From JAKEGK01 sp050116575 (GTDB lineage: Bacteria; Pseudomonadota; Gammaproteobacteria; SZUA-152): a stretch of 64,000 bases of DNA. The stretch is taken from contig JASFOJ010000003.1 in assembly GCA_050116575.1 (NCBI GenBank), positions 1-64,000 on the forward strand. Reading direction: 5' to 3'. The position numbers were made by a program, and so were the translations under genes. The notes beneath the pieces are model-generated. The model made no database searches. It was given only the letters and a program-made list of their open reading frames with translations, and was not told the origin of the DNA. This document shows positions 24,151 to 33,391 of this stretch, piece after piece (the stretch's first letter is position 1; every line of letters begins with the position of its first letter).

Positions 24151-24513
24151 TTAACGGACGATTTCGATGGCAGTGACAAAGCGGATTTCCTTAAAGCGCT
24201 TGTTTAACGCGTAGCTTTGAAAATCCGTCATCACGGACCCGCCTTCCCAGGTAACCATATCGTTGCGCTTGACGTTAATGACGCTGGAGGCCACCCAGAA
24301 AGTTTCACCATCGTTTTCCAGCTTCATGTAGGTGTAGCCGCCGCCACGCATGGCGTTAATGACTTTACCTTTGGTGGGAGGCCCCTGCGTGGTTTCCGAG
24401 GCTGGCTGGGTTTTGGATTTGGATTCCGTGAAAAAATCCGAACAGCTTGCCGACATGAGGAAAAAGGCCAGAATCGCTAGTTTTCCAATGGACTTTTTGC
24501 CAACGGATTTCAT
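24151..24513 (-). CDS. NrfJ-like exported protein
   Basis: The 120-residue protein (start at 24513; the longer frame to 24543 has no better site) has an N-terminal hydrophobic segment ending MSASC, a weak lipobox, so it may be a lipoprotein. The C-terminal domain GKVINAMRGGGYTYMKLENDGETFWVA (given in pieces: GKVINAMRGGG, YTYMKLEND, TFWVASSV) followed by DFQSYALNKRFKEIRFV resembles the small beta-barrel protein NrfJ found beside some nitrite-reductase genes and copied widely in proteobacteria. No nrf gene is present. The role is unknown; binding of a metal or redox partner in the periplasm is possible. Confidence 0.65.
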   Translation of the reverse strand: MKSVGKKSIGKLAILAFFLMSASCSDFFTESKSKTQPASETTQGPPTKGKVINAMRGGGYTYMKLENDGETFWVASSVINVKRNDMVTWEGGSVMTDFQSYALNKRFKEIRFVTAIEIVR

Positions 24514-25024
24514 GCGAGTTGCTCCTGCAAATTGACTCACCAAAACAGAGATCCTTGTGTCTTACCACTGCGGTTAGCGCAACGGTAATACTGTTTTGGA
24601 TGTTCCTTGATTAGTCATTTCGGGCTTAGGGACGTTTAAAGACGCCGTTATCGTTATGCTTTTAAACCCGAATGTCCCACGATCGTCGTATTACTACCGT
24701 ACTATGCACTACTGTACCTGGAGGCGCTTTGAGCGGTACCCGGATTGTGACTGTCGATGTCCTGCTGGCGTTTGGCCGAGTGCCAATCCTTGGGTCTCCA
24801 TGAGGCTTAACCAGGCTATGCTGATTCCCAGCACCGTGAGCGCCAGCCATGAGCACCACACGAGCACCAATAGTGAATAAGTACAACGAGTTAGTACAAC
24901 ACTGAAGTTGCCGCTGCTAGGTTACCACAGCGCGATTTGATCGACTATACCGTCACTCGCTCTCCGGTATAGTTTAGTTCGCTATTTTCAATATGCTAAC
25001 AAAATGATGGGTTGGTATGGTGGA
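24514..25024. other. Intergenic region with perfect inverted repeat 24944-24973
   Basis: About 500 bases with no gene that I can support. ACTATACCG at 24944-24952 and CGGTATAGT at 24965-24973 form a perfect 9-base stem, 52 bases beyond the end of nadC. No T-run follows on the minus strand, so termination is uncertain. Frames of 74 codons on both strands at 24656-24886 mirror each other and are not genes. Confidence 0.4.
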
Positions 25025-25870
25025 TTAATGCTCAAATCGCATGGACAGGTCCACGGCTTCAACGTCCTTGGTGAGGTCACCCACGGATATGAAATCCACA
25101 CCGGTTTGCGCTATTTCACGGATATTGTCCAGTGTGACGCCGCCCGACGCCTCTAATTGGGCGCGTCCCTCATTGATGCTGACGGCCTGCCGCAGTTGTG
25201 TCACCGGCATATTATCCAGCAACAGCCGACTGGCGCCGGCCTCCAGCGCACGTTCCAGCTGCGCCAGGGTTTCCACTTCAATTTCGATGAGCAACCCGGC
25301 GTCCGATTGTTGCGCCTGCGCAATGGCGGCTTCCAGCGAACCGGCGGCTTCGATGTGATTTTCCTTGATGAGAATGCCGTCGTACAACCCCATGCGATGA
25401 TTAACACAACCACCACAGCGCACGGCGTATTTTTGCGCCTGTCGCAGTCCCGGAATGGTCTTGCGGGTGTCCAGTACGCGGGCGCCGGTGCCTTCGACGG
25501 CGCGAGCGTAACGTTGTGCCCGCGTGGCGGTGCCGGACAGCGTTTGCAGGAAATTCAGCGCGGTGCGTTCGCCGGCCAGCAAGGCCCGGGCCGGTCCGCG
25601 CAGTTCACACACCAGCTGATCGGCGGCGACAGTCTCGCCGTCTTTTACGTGCCAGTTCAGCGAAACGCGTTTATCCAGCTGGCGGAACACTTCATCGACC
25701 CAGGGCGCACCGCAAATGACCGCCTGCTGGCGGCAGATAACGCGCGCACGTGACGCCTTGTGCTGATCGATAAGGCGGGCGGTGATATCGCCGCTGCCGA
25801 TATCTTCGTCCAACGCCCGGCGCACAGTTTCGGCAATCGCCAGGTCCGTTGTCGTACTGGCTTGTGTCAT
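25025..25870 (-). CDS. nadC: Nicotinate-nucleotide pyrophosphorylase (quinolinate phosphoribosyltransferase)
   Basis: Converts quinolinate and PRPP to nicotinate mononucleotide in de novo NAD synthesis. The 281-residue protein has the family blocks ALDEDIGSGDITARLI, RTALNFLQTLSGTATRA, LDTRKTIPGLRQAQKYAVRCGG, NHRMGLYDGILIKENHI, IEIEVETLAQL, LLLDNMP and ASGGVTLDNI. The lengths and order are normal. Its ATG overlaps the stop of the upstream methyltransferase gene as ATGA. nadA and nadB are elsewhere. Confidence 0.96.
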   Translation of the reverse strand: MTQASTTTDLAIAETVRRALDEDIGSGDITARLIDQHKASRARVICRQQAVICGAPWVDEVFRQLDKRVSLNWHVKDGETVAADQLVCELRGPARALLAGERTALNFLQTLSGTATRAQRYARAVEGTGARVLDTRKTIPGLRQAQKYAVRCGGCVNHRMGLYDGILIKENHIEAAGSLEAAIAQAQQSDAGLLIEIEVETLAQLERALEAGASRLLLDNMPVTQLRQAVSINEGRAQLEASGGVTLDNIREIAQTGVDFISVGDLTKDVEAVDLSMRFEH

Positions 25871-26787
25871 ACCGGCTTGACCAATTGCAATACGATGAAC
25901 CGGTAGCGCAGGGAACCATTTAATAACGCTTCATTGGGGGTGCTGGTGAAGTACTGTTTGTCCAGTTGCATAAAGGTCCTGCGGAACAGGAAGGAGCCGA
26001 TTTTCGACAATACGGGATTGTTGGTTTGTAGATACTGGCTGATGGTCTGGCCGGCGGGTTTGAGCCGGGTTTTCAGAAAATCATCCAGCAGGGCCACGTT
26101 AGGCGCCACATACTCGGTAATGTCATCATCGCGTAACAACGTGAACGGGCTTTGTTCCACCCAGCGGTAAAACTCGTCCAGTGGTTGTTGCATGGCGTTG
26201 TTCACGGCGGCCGTGGCTTGTTCAGCGGAAAACAAATCGCAGATGATGACCAGTCCGCCCGGTTTTAGCAGTTTCTGGGTCTTGGGAAAAGCACGCTGCA
26301 TGGGGATATGACTGAAACTTTCATTAAAAAAAATCACATCGTAGTACTGTTGATAAATTTGTTCAGGAAAGTCTTCGAATTTCAGTTCGAAGACTTTGGA
26401 CGTGCTGTCGGCAAGATCCGCCAGGCGACGTTTGACCCGTGATATCAAAAACGAGGAAGGACTGACCGCATCGATCTGATAACCTTGCTGCGTCAGTAAT
26501 GCCAGGATGTGCCCGCTGCCGCAGCCAACGTCCAGCACATGGGTTTCGTTTTGCGCCGGATCGGGCAATTCGGAAGCAATGAGATTGGCAAACCGGCGTT
26601 GTGCGACGGCGAGATTATCGAAACTGAGTTCCAGTTCATCATCCCAGAGTCCGTAATGCAGATCATCGATCCCCAGCAGTTGCTGCCCCAACGCCAGCCC
26701 CAGTTCCTGCCCGGTCATTTTCAGTTTTGCCAATGACGTCTTTCCTTTGTGATGTCGGTTTTGTGGAAATAGTACTGGGTTCGACAT
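25867..26787 (-). CDS. Class I SAM-dependent methyltransferase
   Basis: The 306-residue protein has motif I VLDVGCGSGHIL (about residues 85-96), then DAVSPSSFLI, YDVIFFNESFSH (motif II region) and LKPGGLVIICDLF (motif III). This is the UbiE/small-molecule type fold. The acceptor is unknown. It is translationally coupled to nadC by a 4-base overlap, which is not a standard pairing. The first 23 residues may not be translated: a second ATG (MTGQELGL) lies at 26718. Confidence 0.8.
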   Translation of the reverse strand: MSNPVLFPQNRHHKGKTSLAKLKMTGQELGLALGQQLLGIDDLHYGLWDDELELSFDNLAVAQRRFANLIASELPDPAQNETHVLDVGCGSGHILALLTQQGYQIDAVSPSSFLISRVKRRLADLADSTSKVFELKFEDFPEQIYQQYYDVIFFNESFSHIPMQRAFPKTQKLLKPGGLVIICDLFSAEQATAAVNNAMQQPLDEFYRWVEQSPFTLLRDDDITEYVAPNVALLDDFLKTRLKPAGQTISQYLQTNNPVLSKIGSFLFRRTFMQLDKQYFTSTPNEALLNGSLRYRFIVLQLVKPV

Positions 26788-26965
26788 AGCCTTACAAGGT
26801 GTCTGGCTTGCGCGAAGGGGGAACTTTGGGACAGGTTAACCGGTCTCGGCCTGATAATGGCGTTGCTGCTTTGTTGCAGACTGCGGTGTAAGCCAGAGAT
26901 TTTTCGCCCGTGATATCCTTAAACACCCTTACCCCAGACCGGGCGCTGGTTTATATTTCAGGTCA

Positions 26966-27763
26966 TTGTGGGGTTCGTTATTCACCATACAGATCAATAA
27001 AACGGAGTTGGCAGTTGCAGTTGTGATTGAATTTCGGGATGCGCTCATCGCAGGGACGATAGTGGTTCTATTGACCGCCGGCGTGATGTACCTTGTCTTT
27101 GGCCGGTGGGAACAATACAGTTCCGCCGACTGGGGCGGACGTTTTAAAAACCGGTTAGCCGGACTGTTATGCCGTTTCGTCTACTTTTATCACCGGCTGC
27201 GATTCTCGCCGATACCCTTACCGGAAAAAGGCGGTGCGGTGGTGGTATCCAACCATGTATCCGGCCTTGATCCTTTATTGCTGATTGCCGCCAGTCGGCG
27301 ACCGCTACGGTTTGTCATCGCCCAGGAGCAGTACCAGCGTTTCGGTCTGCAATGGCTTTTCCGGCTGGCCGGTTGTATTCCCGTGGACCGTTCCAGGCGG
27401 CCGGAATGGGCCATGCGCGCCGCCTTGCGGGCGCTCAACGATGGCGAGGTGGTGGCGCTGTTTCCCCACGGTAAGATTCACCTGGACTCGGATCCGCCCA
27501 TCAAAATCAAGGGCGGCGCGGTCCGGTTGTCGCAACTGTCCGGTTGTCCCGTTTATCCGGTGCGCCTTGAAGGCGTGCATGGGGAGGGCCATACCGTTTT
27601 AGCGGTGTTTATCCGCAGCAAAGCCCGGCTTATTCCGGAGCCGCCCATGGTTTGCCAGCCCCACCATTACGCTGAAAATCTGCACAAGGTGCAGGAGCTT
27701 ATCGAGACGCCGGCGCCGGCGTCGCTGGGCCGTGACATTCAGGAAAAAGACGATATTGCCTGA
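26966..27763 (+). CDS. PlsC-like lysophospholipid/1-acylglycerol-3-phosphate acyltransferase
   Basis: The 265-residue protein has an N-terminal membrane segment (about residues 26-46, LIAGTIVVLLTAGVMYLVFG) and the PlsC domain. Motif I is NHVSGLDPLL (catalytic HxxxxD), motif II GCIPVDRSRRPE. Where the family has FPEGTRS, this protein has FPHGKIHLDS (motif III), followed by IKIKGGAVRLSQLSGCPVYPV. The loss of the Glu and Arg of motif III is unusual and may mean a different acceptor. The start is uncertain: TTG at 26966 behind AGG, or GTG at 27023. The clpB promoter follows directly. Confidence 0.8.
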   Translation: MWGSLFTIQINKTELAVAVVIEFRDALIAGTIVVLLTAGVMYLVFGRWEQYSSADWGGRFKNRLAGLLCRFVYFYHRLRFSPIPLPEKGGAVVVSNHVSGLDPLLLIAASRRPLRFVIAQEQYQRFGLQWLFRLAGCIPVDRSRRPEWAMRAALRALNDGEVVALFPHGKIHLDSDPPIKIKGGAVRLSQLSGCPVYPVRLEGVHGEGHTVLAVFIRSKARLIPEPPMVCQPHHYAENLHKVQELIETPAPASLGRDIQEKDDIA

Positions 27764-27769
27764 TATTGG

Positions 27770-27796
27770 TTGAAAGTCGCCGGCATGCCCCTATGT
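27770..27796 (+). promoter_or_regulatory. Sigma-32 (heat shock) promoter of clpB
   Basis: TTGAAA at 27770-27775, 12 bases, then CCCCTATGT at 27788-27796 agree with the sigma-32 pattern CTTGAAA-N11-16-CCCCATnT. It lies 64 bases before clpB, a typical member of the sigma-32 regulon. A short stem (ATTGGGT at 27797-27803 with ACCCAAT at 27827-27833) sits in the predicted leader. Confidence 0.75.
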
Positions 27797-27859
27797 ATTG
27801 GGTATGAATTGCTTGGGATTTACCCAACCCAATGTTTGTGACACCCCGGAGATAGATAG

Positions 27860-30460
27860 ATGCGAATGGATAAACTGACCAGTAAATTTCAGGAAGTCCT
27901 GGCGGACGCCCAGAGTCTCGCCGTGGGACGGGATCATCAATATATTGAACCCGTTCACGTCATGGCGGCCATGCTTGACCAGGAAGGCAGCACCGTCCGC
28001 CATGTGTTAACCCGGGCCGGGGTAAACGTTAATAGTCTGCGCTCGCAACTGGGCGAGGCCCTGGATGCATTGCCGCAGGTACAGGGTATTGCCGGTGATG
28101 TGAATATCTCTCGTGATCTGGGTCGGGTGCTCAATGTCACGGACAAGCTTGCTCAGCAACGCAACGATCAGTACATCTCCAGCGAACTGTTTTTACTGGC
28201 GGCGGTGGATGACAATGACAAACTGGGCGAACTGCTACGCAAACTGGGTGCCTCCAAATCTCCCATCGAAAAAGCCATCGACGAGATCCGCGGCGGTCAG
28301 GCCGTGGATGATCCCAATGCCGAGGAGCAACGCCAGGCATTGGATAAATACACCATTGATTTAACCGAGCGTGCCGAACAGGGCAAGCTCGATCCGGTTA
28401 TCGGCCGTGACGATGAAATCCGCCGCACCATCCAGGTATTGCAGCGCCGCACCAAAAACAATCCGGTACTCATCGGTGAACCCGGTGTGGGTAAAACCGC
28501 CATCGTGGAAGGACTGGCGCAGCGTATCGTCAATGGCGAAGTGCCGGAAGGCCTGAAAAACAAACGTCTGCTGGCCCTGGATATGGGCGCCCTGATTGCC
28601 GGTGCCAAGTTTCGCGGTGAGTTCGAGGAACGTTTGAAAGGCGTGTTGAAAGACCTGGCCAAGCAGGAAGGGCAGATCATTCTGTTTGTCGACGAGTTAC
28701 ATACCATGGTCGGTGCCGGCAAAGCCGAAGGCGCCATGGACGCCGGCAACATGCTAAAGCCGGCTTTGGCGCGCGGTGAGTTGCACTGTGTGGGCGCCAC
28801 CACATTGAACGAATACCGCGAGTATGTGGAAAAAGATGCGGCGCTGGAACGCCGCTTCCAGAAAGTGCTGGTGAATGAACCCAGTGTCGAAGACACCATC
28901 GCCATATTGCGCGGCCTGAAGGAAAAATACGAAGTGCATCATGGGGTGGATATTACCGACCCCGCCATTATTTCTGCGGCAACCCTGTCGCAACGCTATA
29001 TTACTGATCGCCAGTTGCCGGACAAGGCCATTGACCTGGTGGACGAAGCCGCCAGCCGTATTCGCATGGAAATCGATTCCATGCCCGAGGAAATGGACCG
29101 GCTGGACCGGCGGTTGGTGCAATTGAAAATTGAACGCGAGGCGCTTAAAAAGGAAAGCGACGAAGCATCCAAACGCCGCCTGGGTGACCTGGAAAAGGAA
29201 ATTAACAAGCTGGAAAAGGAATATTCAGACTTCGAGGAGATCTGGAAAGCCGAGAAAGCGGCGGTCCATGGTTCGCAACATATCAAGGAACAGCTGGACC
29301 AGGCGCGCAAGGAAATGGAAGCCGCCAATCGCGCGGGTGATTTAACGCGCATGTCGGAATTACAGTATGGCCGTATTCCGGAACTGGAGAAACAACTGGC
29401 CGCTGCTTCCCAGGCTGAACAAACCGAGATGAAATTGCTGCGTAATAAGGTCACCGAAGAGGAAATTGCCGAAGTGGTCTCCAAGTGGACCGGCATTCCA
29501 GTTTCCAAGATGCTGGAAGGCGAGCGCGAAAAGCTGTTGCGCATGGAAGAGGAACTGTCAAAACGCGTCGTCGGTCAACAGGAAGCGGTGAAGGCTGTTT
29601 CCAATGCTATTCGCCGCTCCCGTGCCGGGTTGTCGGATCCCAACCGGCCCAACGGCTCGTTCCTGTTCCTCGGACCCACGGGTGTGGGTAAAACCGAGTT
29701 AACCAAGGCGCTGGCGGAATTTTTATTTGATACCGAAGACGCTATGGTACGTATCGACATGTCGGAATTTATGGAAAAACATTCCGTGGCCCGCCTGATC
29801 GGGGCGCCGCCGGGATATGTCGGTTATGAAGAAGGTGGTTATCTCACCGAAGCGGTGAGGCGCAAACCTTACTCTGTCATCTTGCTGGACGAAGTGGAAA
29901 AGGCGCATCCGGAAGTGTTTAACATATTGCTTCAGGTGCTGGATGATGGCCGGTTAACGGATGGTCAGGGGCGCACCGTGGATTTTCGCAATACCGTCAT
30001 CGTGATGACATCCAACCTGGGATCACAACTGATTCAGGAGTTGTCCGGCGAGGAGCGCTATCAGGATATGAAAACGGCGGTAATGGATGTCGTCGCCCAG
30101 CAGTTTCGGCCCGAATTCATTAACCGCATTGACGAGACCGTGGTGTTTCATCCCCTGGGCAAGGATCAAATACGCGCTATTGCCGGTATTCAGTTGGAAT
30201 ATCTTCGCCACCGCCTGGAAGATCGCGATATCCATTTGCAGTTCACCGAGGCCGCTCTGGATAAACTGGGCGAGGCCGGTTACGATCCGGTGTATGGCGC
30301 ACGGCCGTTGAAGCGCGCCATTCAAAACAACATTGAAAATGAACTGGCGCAAACGATTCTGGCCGGTGAGTTCGTCCCCGGCGACACCATATCTGTGGAT
30401 GTTGAAAGCGGGCAGTATGTTTTCAACAAGCAGCAACAAAGCCGCACCTCCGCGGCATAA
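27860..30460 (+). CDS. clpB: ATP-dependent disaggregase ClpB
   Basis: Hexameric AAA+ chaperone that, with DnaK/DnaJ/GrpE, extracts proteins from aggregates. The 866 residues give the full layout: N-domain (about 1-145), AAA-1 with Walker A GEPGVGKTA and Walker B ILFVDELHT, the coiled-coil middle domain (about 410-530, highly charged), AAA-2 with Walker A GPTGVGKTE and VILLDEVEKAHPEVFN, and the C-terminal D2-small domain. There is no ClpP-binding loop. An internal start giving the short ClpB form was not examined. The sigma-32-type promoter just upstream supports heat-shock control. ATG-CGA-ATG at the start leaves 2 residues of doubt. Confidence 0.98.
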   Translation: MRMDKLTSKFQEVLADAQSLAVGRDHQYIEPVHVMAAMLDQEGSTVRHVLTRAGVNVNSLRSQLGEALDALPQVQGIAGDVNISRDLGRVLNVTDKLAQQRNDQYISSELFLLAAVDDNDKLGELLRKLGASKSPIEKAIDEIRGGQAVDDPNAEEQRQALDKYTIDLTERAEQGKLDPVIGRDDEIRRTIQVLQRRTKNNPVLIGEPGVGKTAIVEGLAQRIVNGEVPEGLKNKRLLALDMGALIAGAKFRGEFEERLKGVLKDLAKQEGQIILFVDELHTMVGAGKAEGAMDAGNMLKPALARGELHCVGATTLNEYREYVEKDAALERRFQKVLVNEPSVEDTIAILRGLKEKYEVHHGVDITDPAIISAATLSQRYITDRQLPDKAIDLVDEAASRIRMEIDSMPEEMDRLDRRLVQLKIEREALKKESDEASKRRLGDLEKEINKLEKEYSDFEEIWKAEKAAVHGSQHIKEQLDQARKEMEAANRAGDLTRMSELQYGRIPELEKQLAAASQAEQTEMKLLRNKVTEEEIAEVVSKWTGIPVSKMLEGEREKLLRMEEELSKRVVGQQEAVKAVSNAIRRSRAGLSDPNRPNGSFLFLGPTGVGKTELTKALAEFLFDTEDAMVRIDMSEFMEKHSVARLIGAPPGYVGYEEGGYLTEAVRRKPYSVILLDEVEKAHPEVFNILLQVLDDGRLTDGQGRTVDFRNTVIVMTSNLGSQLIQELSGEERYQDMKTAVMDVVAQQFRPEFINRIDETVVFHPLGKDQIRAIAGIQLEYLRHRLEDRDIHLQFTEAALDKLGEAGYDPVYGARPLKRAIQNNIENELAQTILAGEFVPGDTISVDVESGQYVFNKQQQSRTSAA

Positions 30461-30865
30461 TCAAACGCATAGCGTTGACCGGCTGACCGTCATGGCACAG
30501 CCGGTTGGCACCTTCCTCTCCTGGATGTAATATTCCTTGCCGGATTAGGCTATAGGTTGTCTCGGCAAGTACTTGTGGCACAATGATGTGGCGTGGCTAT
30601 AAACGTGCCTGATTGCCCGGGATATTGTTCGGCTTGCCATGTGGCACGAGATTGTCATGGCTCGAAGATTGTCGCTGGTTGTTCCGGAGCCACATTCGGC
30701 CGTTATATAGACGACACGCAGTTGTTTTTTTCGTTAATATTTCCCTAATTCAGATATCTATCAAAAATTTAGGCTATATTATAATCAATTCTCAGGAAAA
30801 TACGCCCGGGTGTTTCTAATCAATAAAATCATATAACTCATACCGAAATCTGATAAAGTAAATTC
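30461..30865. other. Intergenic region after clpB
   Basis: No gene is seen in 405 bases. ACCGGCTG at 30478-30485 and CAGCCGGT at 30498-30505 form a perfect 8-base stem 17 bases after the clpB stop. There is no T-run, so if it terminates, it does so weakly. The last 150 bases are AT-rich and probably hold the promoter of the GGDEF-EAL gene. Confidence 0.4.
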
Positions 30866-33217
30866 ATGTGGAAACAGAAGATCAGCGCAGGCCTGGTGGT
30901 GGGTTTTACGGTCGCTCTTTTGCTGATGATTGTCATCTTTGCAGTTGGCCTGACCGGCATGTCTGCCATACAAAAACGTCTTAAAGGCATCGCTGAAAAC
31001 CAGAACGTCAAAACCGAACTGGCAACCTCAATGCGTTACGCCGCCCGAGAACGCATGTTAAGCCTGTACCGTATGCTGTTGCTGGATGATCCGTTTGAGC
31101 GTGATGACGAGTTTATGGTGTTTAACCGCTTCGCTCTGGATTTTATCACCGCGCGCAACCAGCTGAAAAAAATGCAGCTAAGCCCTAAAGAACGGACGCT
31201 TTTGGATGAGCAGGGCACGCTAACGCAGGAAGCGGTGCGTTTACAGGAAAAGGTTATTGATTTCTCCTACAACGACGAAATTGATAAAGCCAAACAATTG
31301 CTTTACGACAAAACCATGGCGGCGCAGGAACGGGTTTTCCGTAAACTGAATGAACTGACCAGAATCCAGCGCGTTGCAACCCGCAAGGCCGTTGAACAAT
31401 CGACCCACGAATATTTGCGCACCCGGGACCTGATGTACGGGTTCGGTTTTACCGCGTTTTTGATTGCCATTGTAGTGGCCTATGTAGTGATACGGCGTAC
31501 GGCAAGCACCGAGTCCACATTGTTCCGGCAAAAAGAACGGGTGCAGGTTACCTTGAATTCCATTGGCGATGGCGTTATCACCACCGATGCCGACGGTAAA
31601 GTGGACTACATGAATTATGTGGCCAGTAGCCTGACGGGTTTTTCCAATGAAGAGGTCAGGGGACGGGACCTGTTTGATGTGCTCACCCTGGTTAACGATG
31701 ATGGTTTTCCGCCCGACGACAATCCGGTGCTCAAAGCGATCAGTGAGCAACGTATTATCGATAATTACGAACCCATGACCCTGGTGCGGGAAAACAGCGG
31801 TAACTACGCCGTGGACCTCAGCGCGGCACCGATCCGGGACTACGATGGCAGTATCGTGGGGGCGGTGCTGGTGTTTCGCAATATGACCGCGATCCGTGAC
31901 ATGGCCAACCAGATGGCCTACCAGGCCACCCACGATTCGTTAACCGGGTTGATTAACCGCGATGAATTTGAGCGGCGCCTGGTGGAAGCCATCAATGTGG
32001 CGCGCAGCAATAAGGAGGAACATGTGCTTTGTTACATGGACCTCGATCAATTTAAAGTAGTCAATGACACCTGTGGTCATATCGCCGGTGATGAACTGCT
32101 TAAGCAGTTAACCGTGTTGTTGCATCGCAAAATCCGCAAGTCGGACACCCTGGCCCGGTTGGGTGGTGATGAATTTGGCATCCTGTTTCTGGACTGCAAA
32201 CTGTACAAGGCAAAACAGATTATCTATGTATTGCGCAACGCCATTAACGAATTTCGTTTTGCCTGGGGCGACAAATCTTTCGAAGTGGGCGTGAGCGTCG
32301 GTGTCGTATCCATTAATCGGGAATCCGGCGGTGTAACGGAAATTCTAAGCGCCGCGGACTCGGCGTGCTTCGCGGCGAAAGATCTGGGGCGCAACCGCGT
32401 TCATATATACGAGCCGGATGACAAAGTGTTATCGCAACGCCGGGGTGAGATGCAATGGCTGCCCCGGATACGCGATGCCCTGGAGAATGACAGGTTTCAG
32501 CTGTTTTTTCAGAAGTTCGTGCCTATCCAGAAATCCGGCAGCAAATACAATATCGAACTGTTGATTCGCATGCTCGATGACGACGGCAATATTGTTCCGC
32601 CCATGGCCTTTTTACCGGCCGCGGAGCGCTACGATTTAATGCCCGCCATCGACCGTTGGGTAATCGATTATGCGTTTTCCCACTTGCAACAATATCAGCG
32701 TGAGAATATGCACGATAATTACCTGTGGACGATTAATATCTCCGGGCAATCGTTAAGTGATGAAAATTTTCTGGACTACGTGCAGGCAAAAACCCAGCAA
32801 TATGACATTCGCCCAGCCCTGGTGTGTTTCGAGATTACCGAAACGGTTGCCGTGTCCAATTTGAGTGATGCAACCCACTTGATAACCGCATTGAAGGAAA
32901 CCGGCTTTTATTTTGCGTTGGATGACTTTGGCAGTGGGTTGAGTTCGTTTAACTATCTCAAACACCTGCCGGTGGATTTTCTAAAGATCGATGGCAGTTT
33001 TGTCAAAGACATGCTGGAAGATCCCATCGACTACGCCATGGTGGAGTCCATTAACCAGATTGGGCATATCCTCGGACTGAAGACCATCGCGGAATTTGTG
33101 GAAGACACTGAAACCTTGCAAAAACTAAAAGAGTTGAAGGTGGATTACGCCCAGGGTCATGCCATTCATAAACCCGAACTGCTGGATTTTCACAACGAAA
33201 AAGCCGCGCAGCTGTAG
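30866..33217 (+). CDS. Membrane GGDEF-EAL protein with PAS domain (cyclic-di-GMP turnover)
   Basis: The 783-residue inner-membrane protein has TM1 at about 8-32, a helical periplasmic sensor (about 33-190), TM2 at about 194-212 (FGFTAFLIAIVVAYVVI), a PAS domain (about 225-345), GGDEF (about 350-515) and EAL (about 530-780). The GGDEF site is intact (ARLGGDEFG) and an RxxD inhibitory site, RKSD, stands 5 residues before it. In EAL the Glu of the signature is kept but the motif reads ELLIR. Other catalytic parts are present: NISGQS, FEITET, DDFGSG, KIDGSF, AEFVE, QGHAIHKPE. It may be bifunctional, or GTP may activate the EAL part. It is monocistronic. Confidence 0.93.
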   Translation: MWKQKISAGLVVGFTVALLLMIVIFAVGLTGMSAIQKRLKGIAENQNVKTELATSMRYAARERMLSLYRMLLLDDPFERDDEFMVFNRFALDFITARNQLKKMQLSPKERTLLDEQGTLTQEAVRLQEKVIDFSYNDEIDKAKQLLYDKTMAAQERVFRKLNELTRIQRVATRKAVEQSTHEYLRTRDLMYGFGFTAFLIAIVVAYVVIRRTASTESTLFRQKERVQVTLNSIGDGVITTDADGKVDYMNYVASSLTGFSNEEVRGRDLFDVLTLVNDDGFPPDDNPVLKAISEQRIIDNYEPMTLVRENSGNYAVDLSAAPIRDYDGSIVGAVLVFRNMTAIRDMANQMAYQATHDSLTGLINRDEFERRLVEAINVARSNKEEHVLCYMDLDQFKVVNDTCGHIAGDELLKQLTVLLHRKIRKSDTLARLGGDEFGILFLDCKLYKAKQIIYVLRNAINEFRFAWGDKSFEVGVSVGVVSINRESGGVTEILSAADSACFAAKDLGRNRVHIYEPDDKVLSQRRGEMQWLPRIRDALENDRFQLFFQKFVPIQKSGSKYNIELLIRMLDDDGNIVPPMAFLPAAERYDLMPAIDRWVIDYAFSHLQQYQRENMHDNYLWTINISGQSLSDENFLDYVQAKTQQYDIRPALVCFEITETVAVSNLSDATHLITALKETGFYFALDDFGSGLSSFNYLKHLPVDFLKIDGSFVKDMLEDPIDYAMVESINQIGHILGLKTIAEFVEDTETLQKLKELKVDYAQGHAIHKPELLDFHNEKAAQL

Positions 33218-33391
33218 CCGGTTGATCGTAAAATACCGATTCCCGCCATTACTGTCTCACACCTATTGCCGGTAAAAGGATAAACAGCGATATTTGCAGG
33301 TTTTTTGCCAAGCCACTGATCCGATGGAACGGTTTTCAATGTCGGACAATGAGATCTGTGTAAAAAGACAGCCGGTAATGATGTGCGGCAT

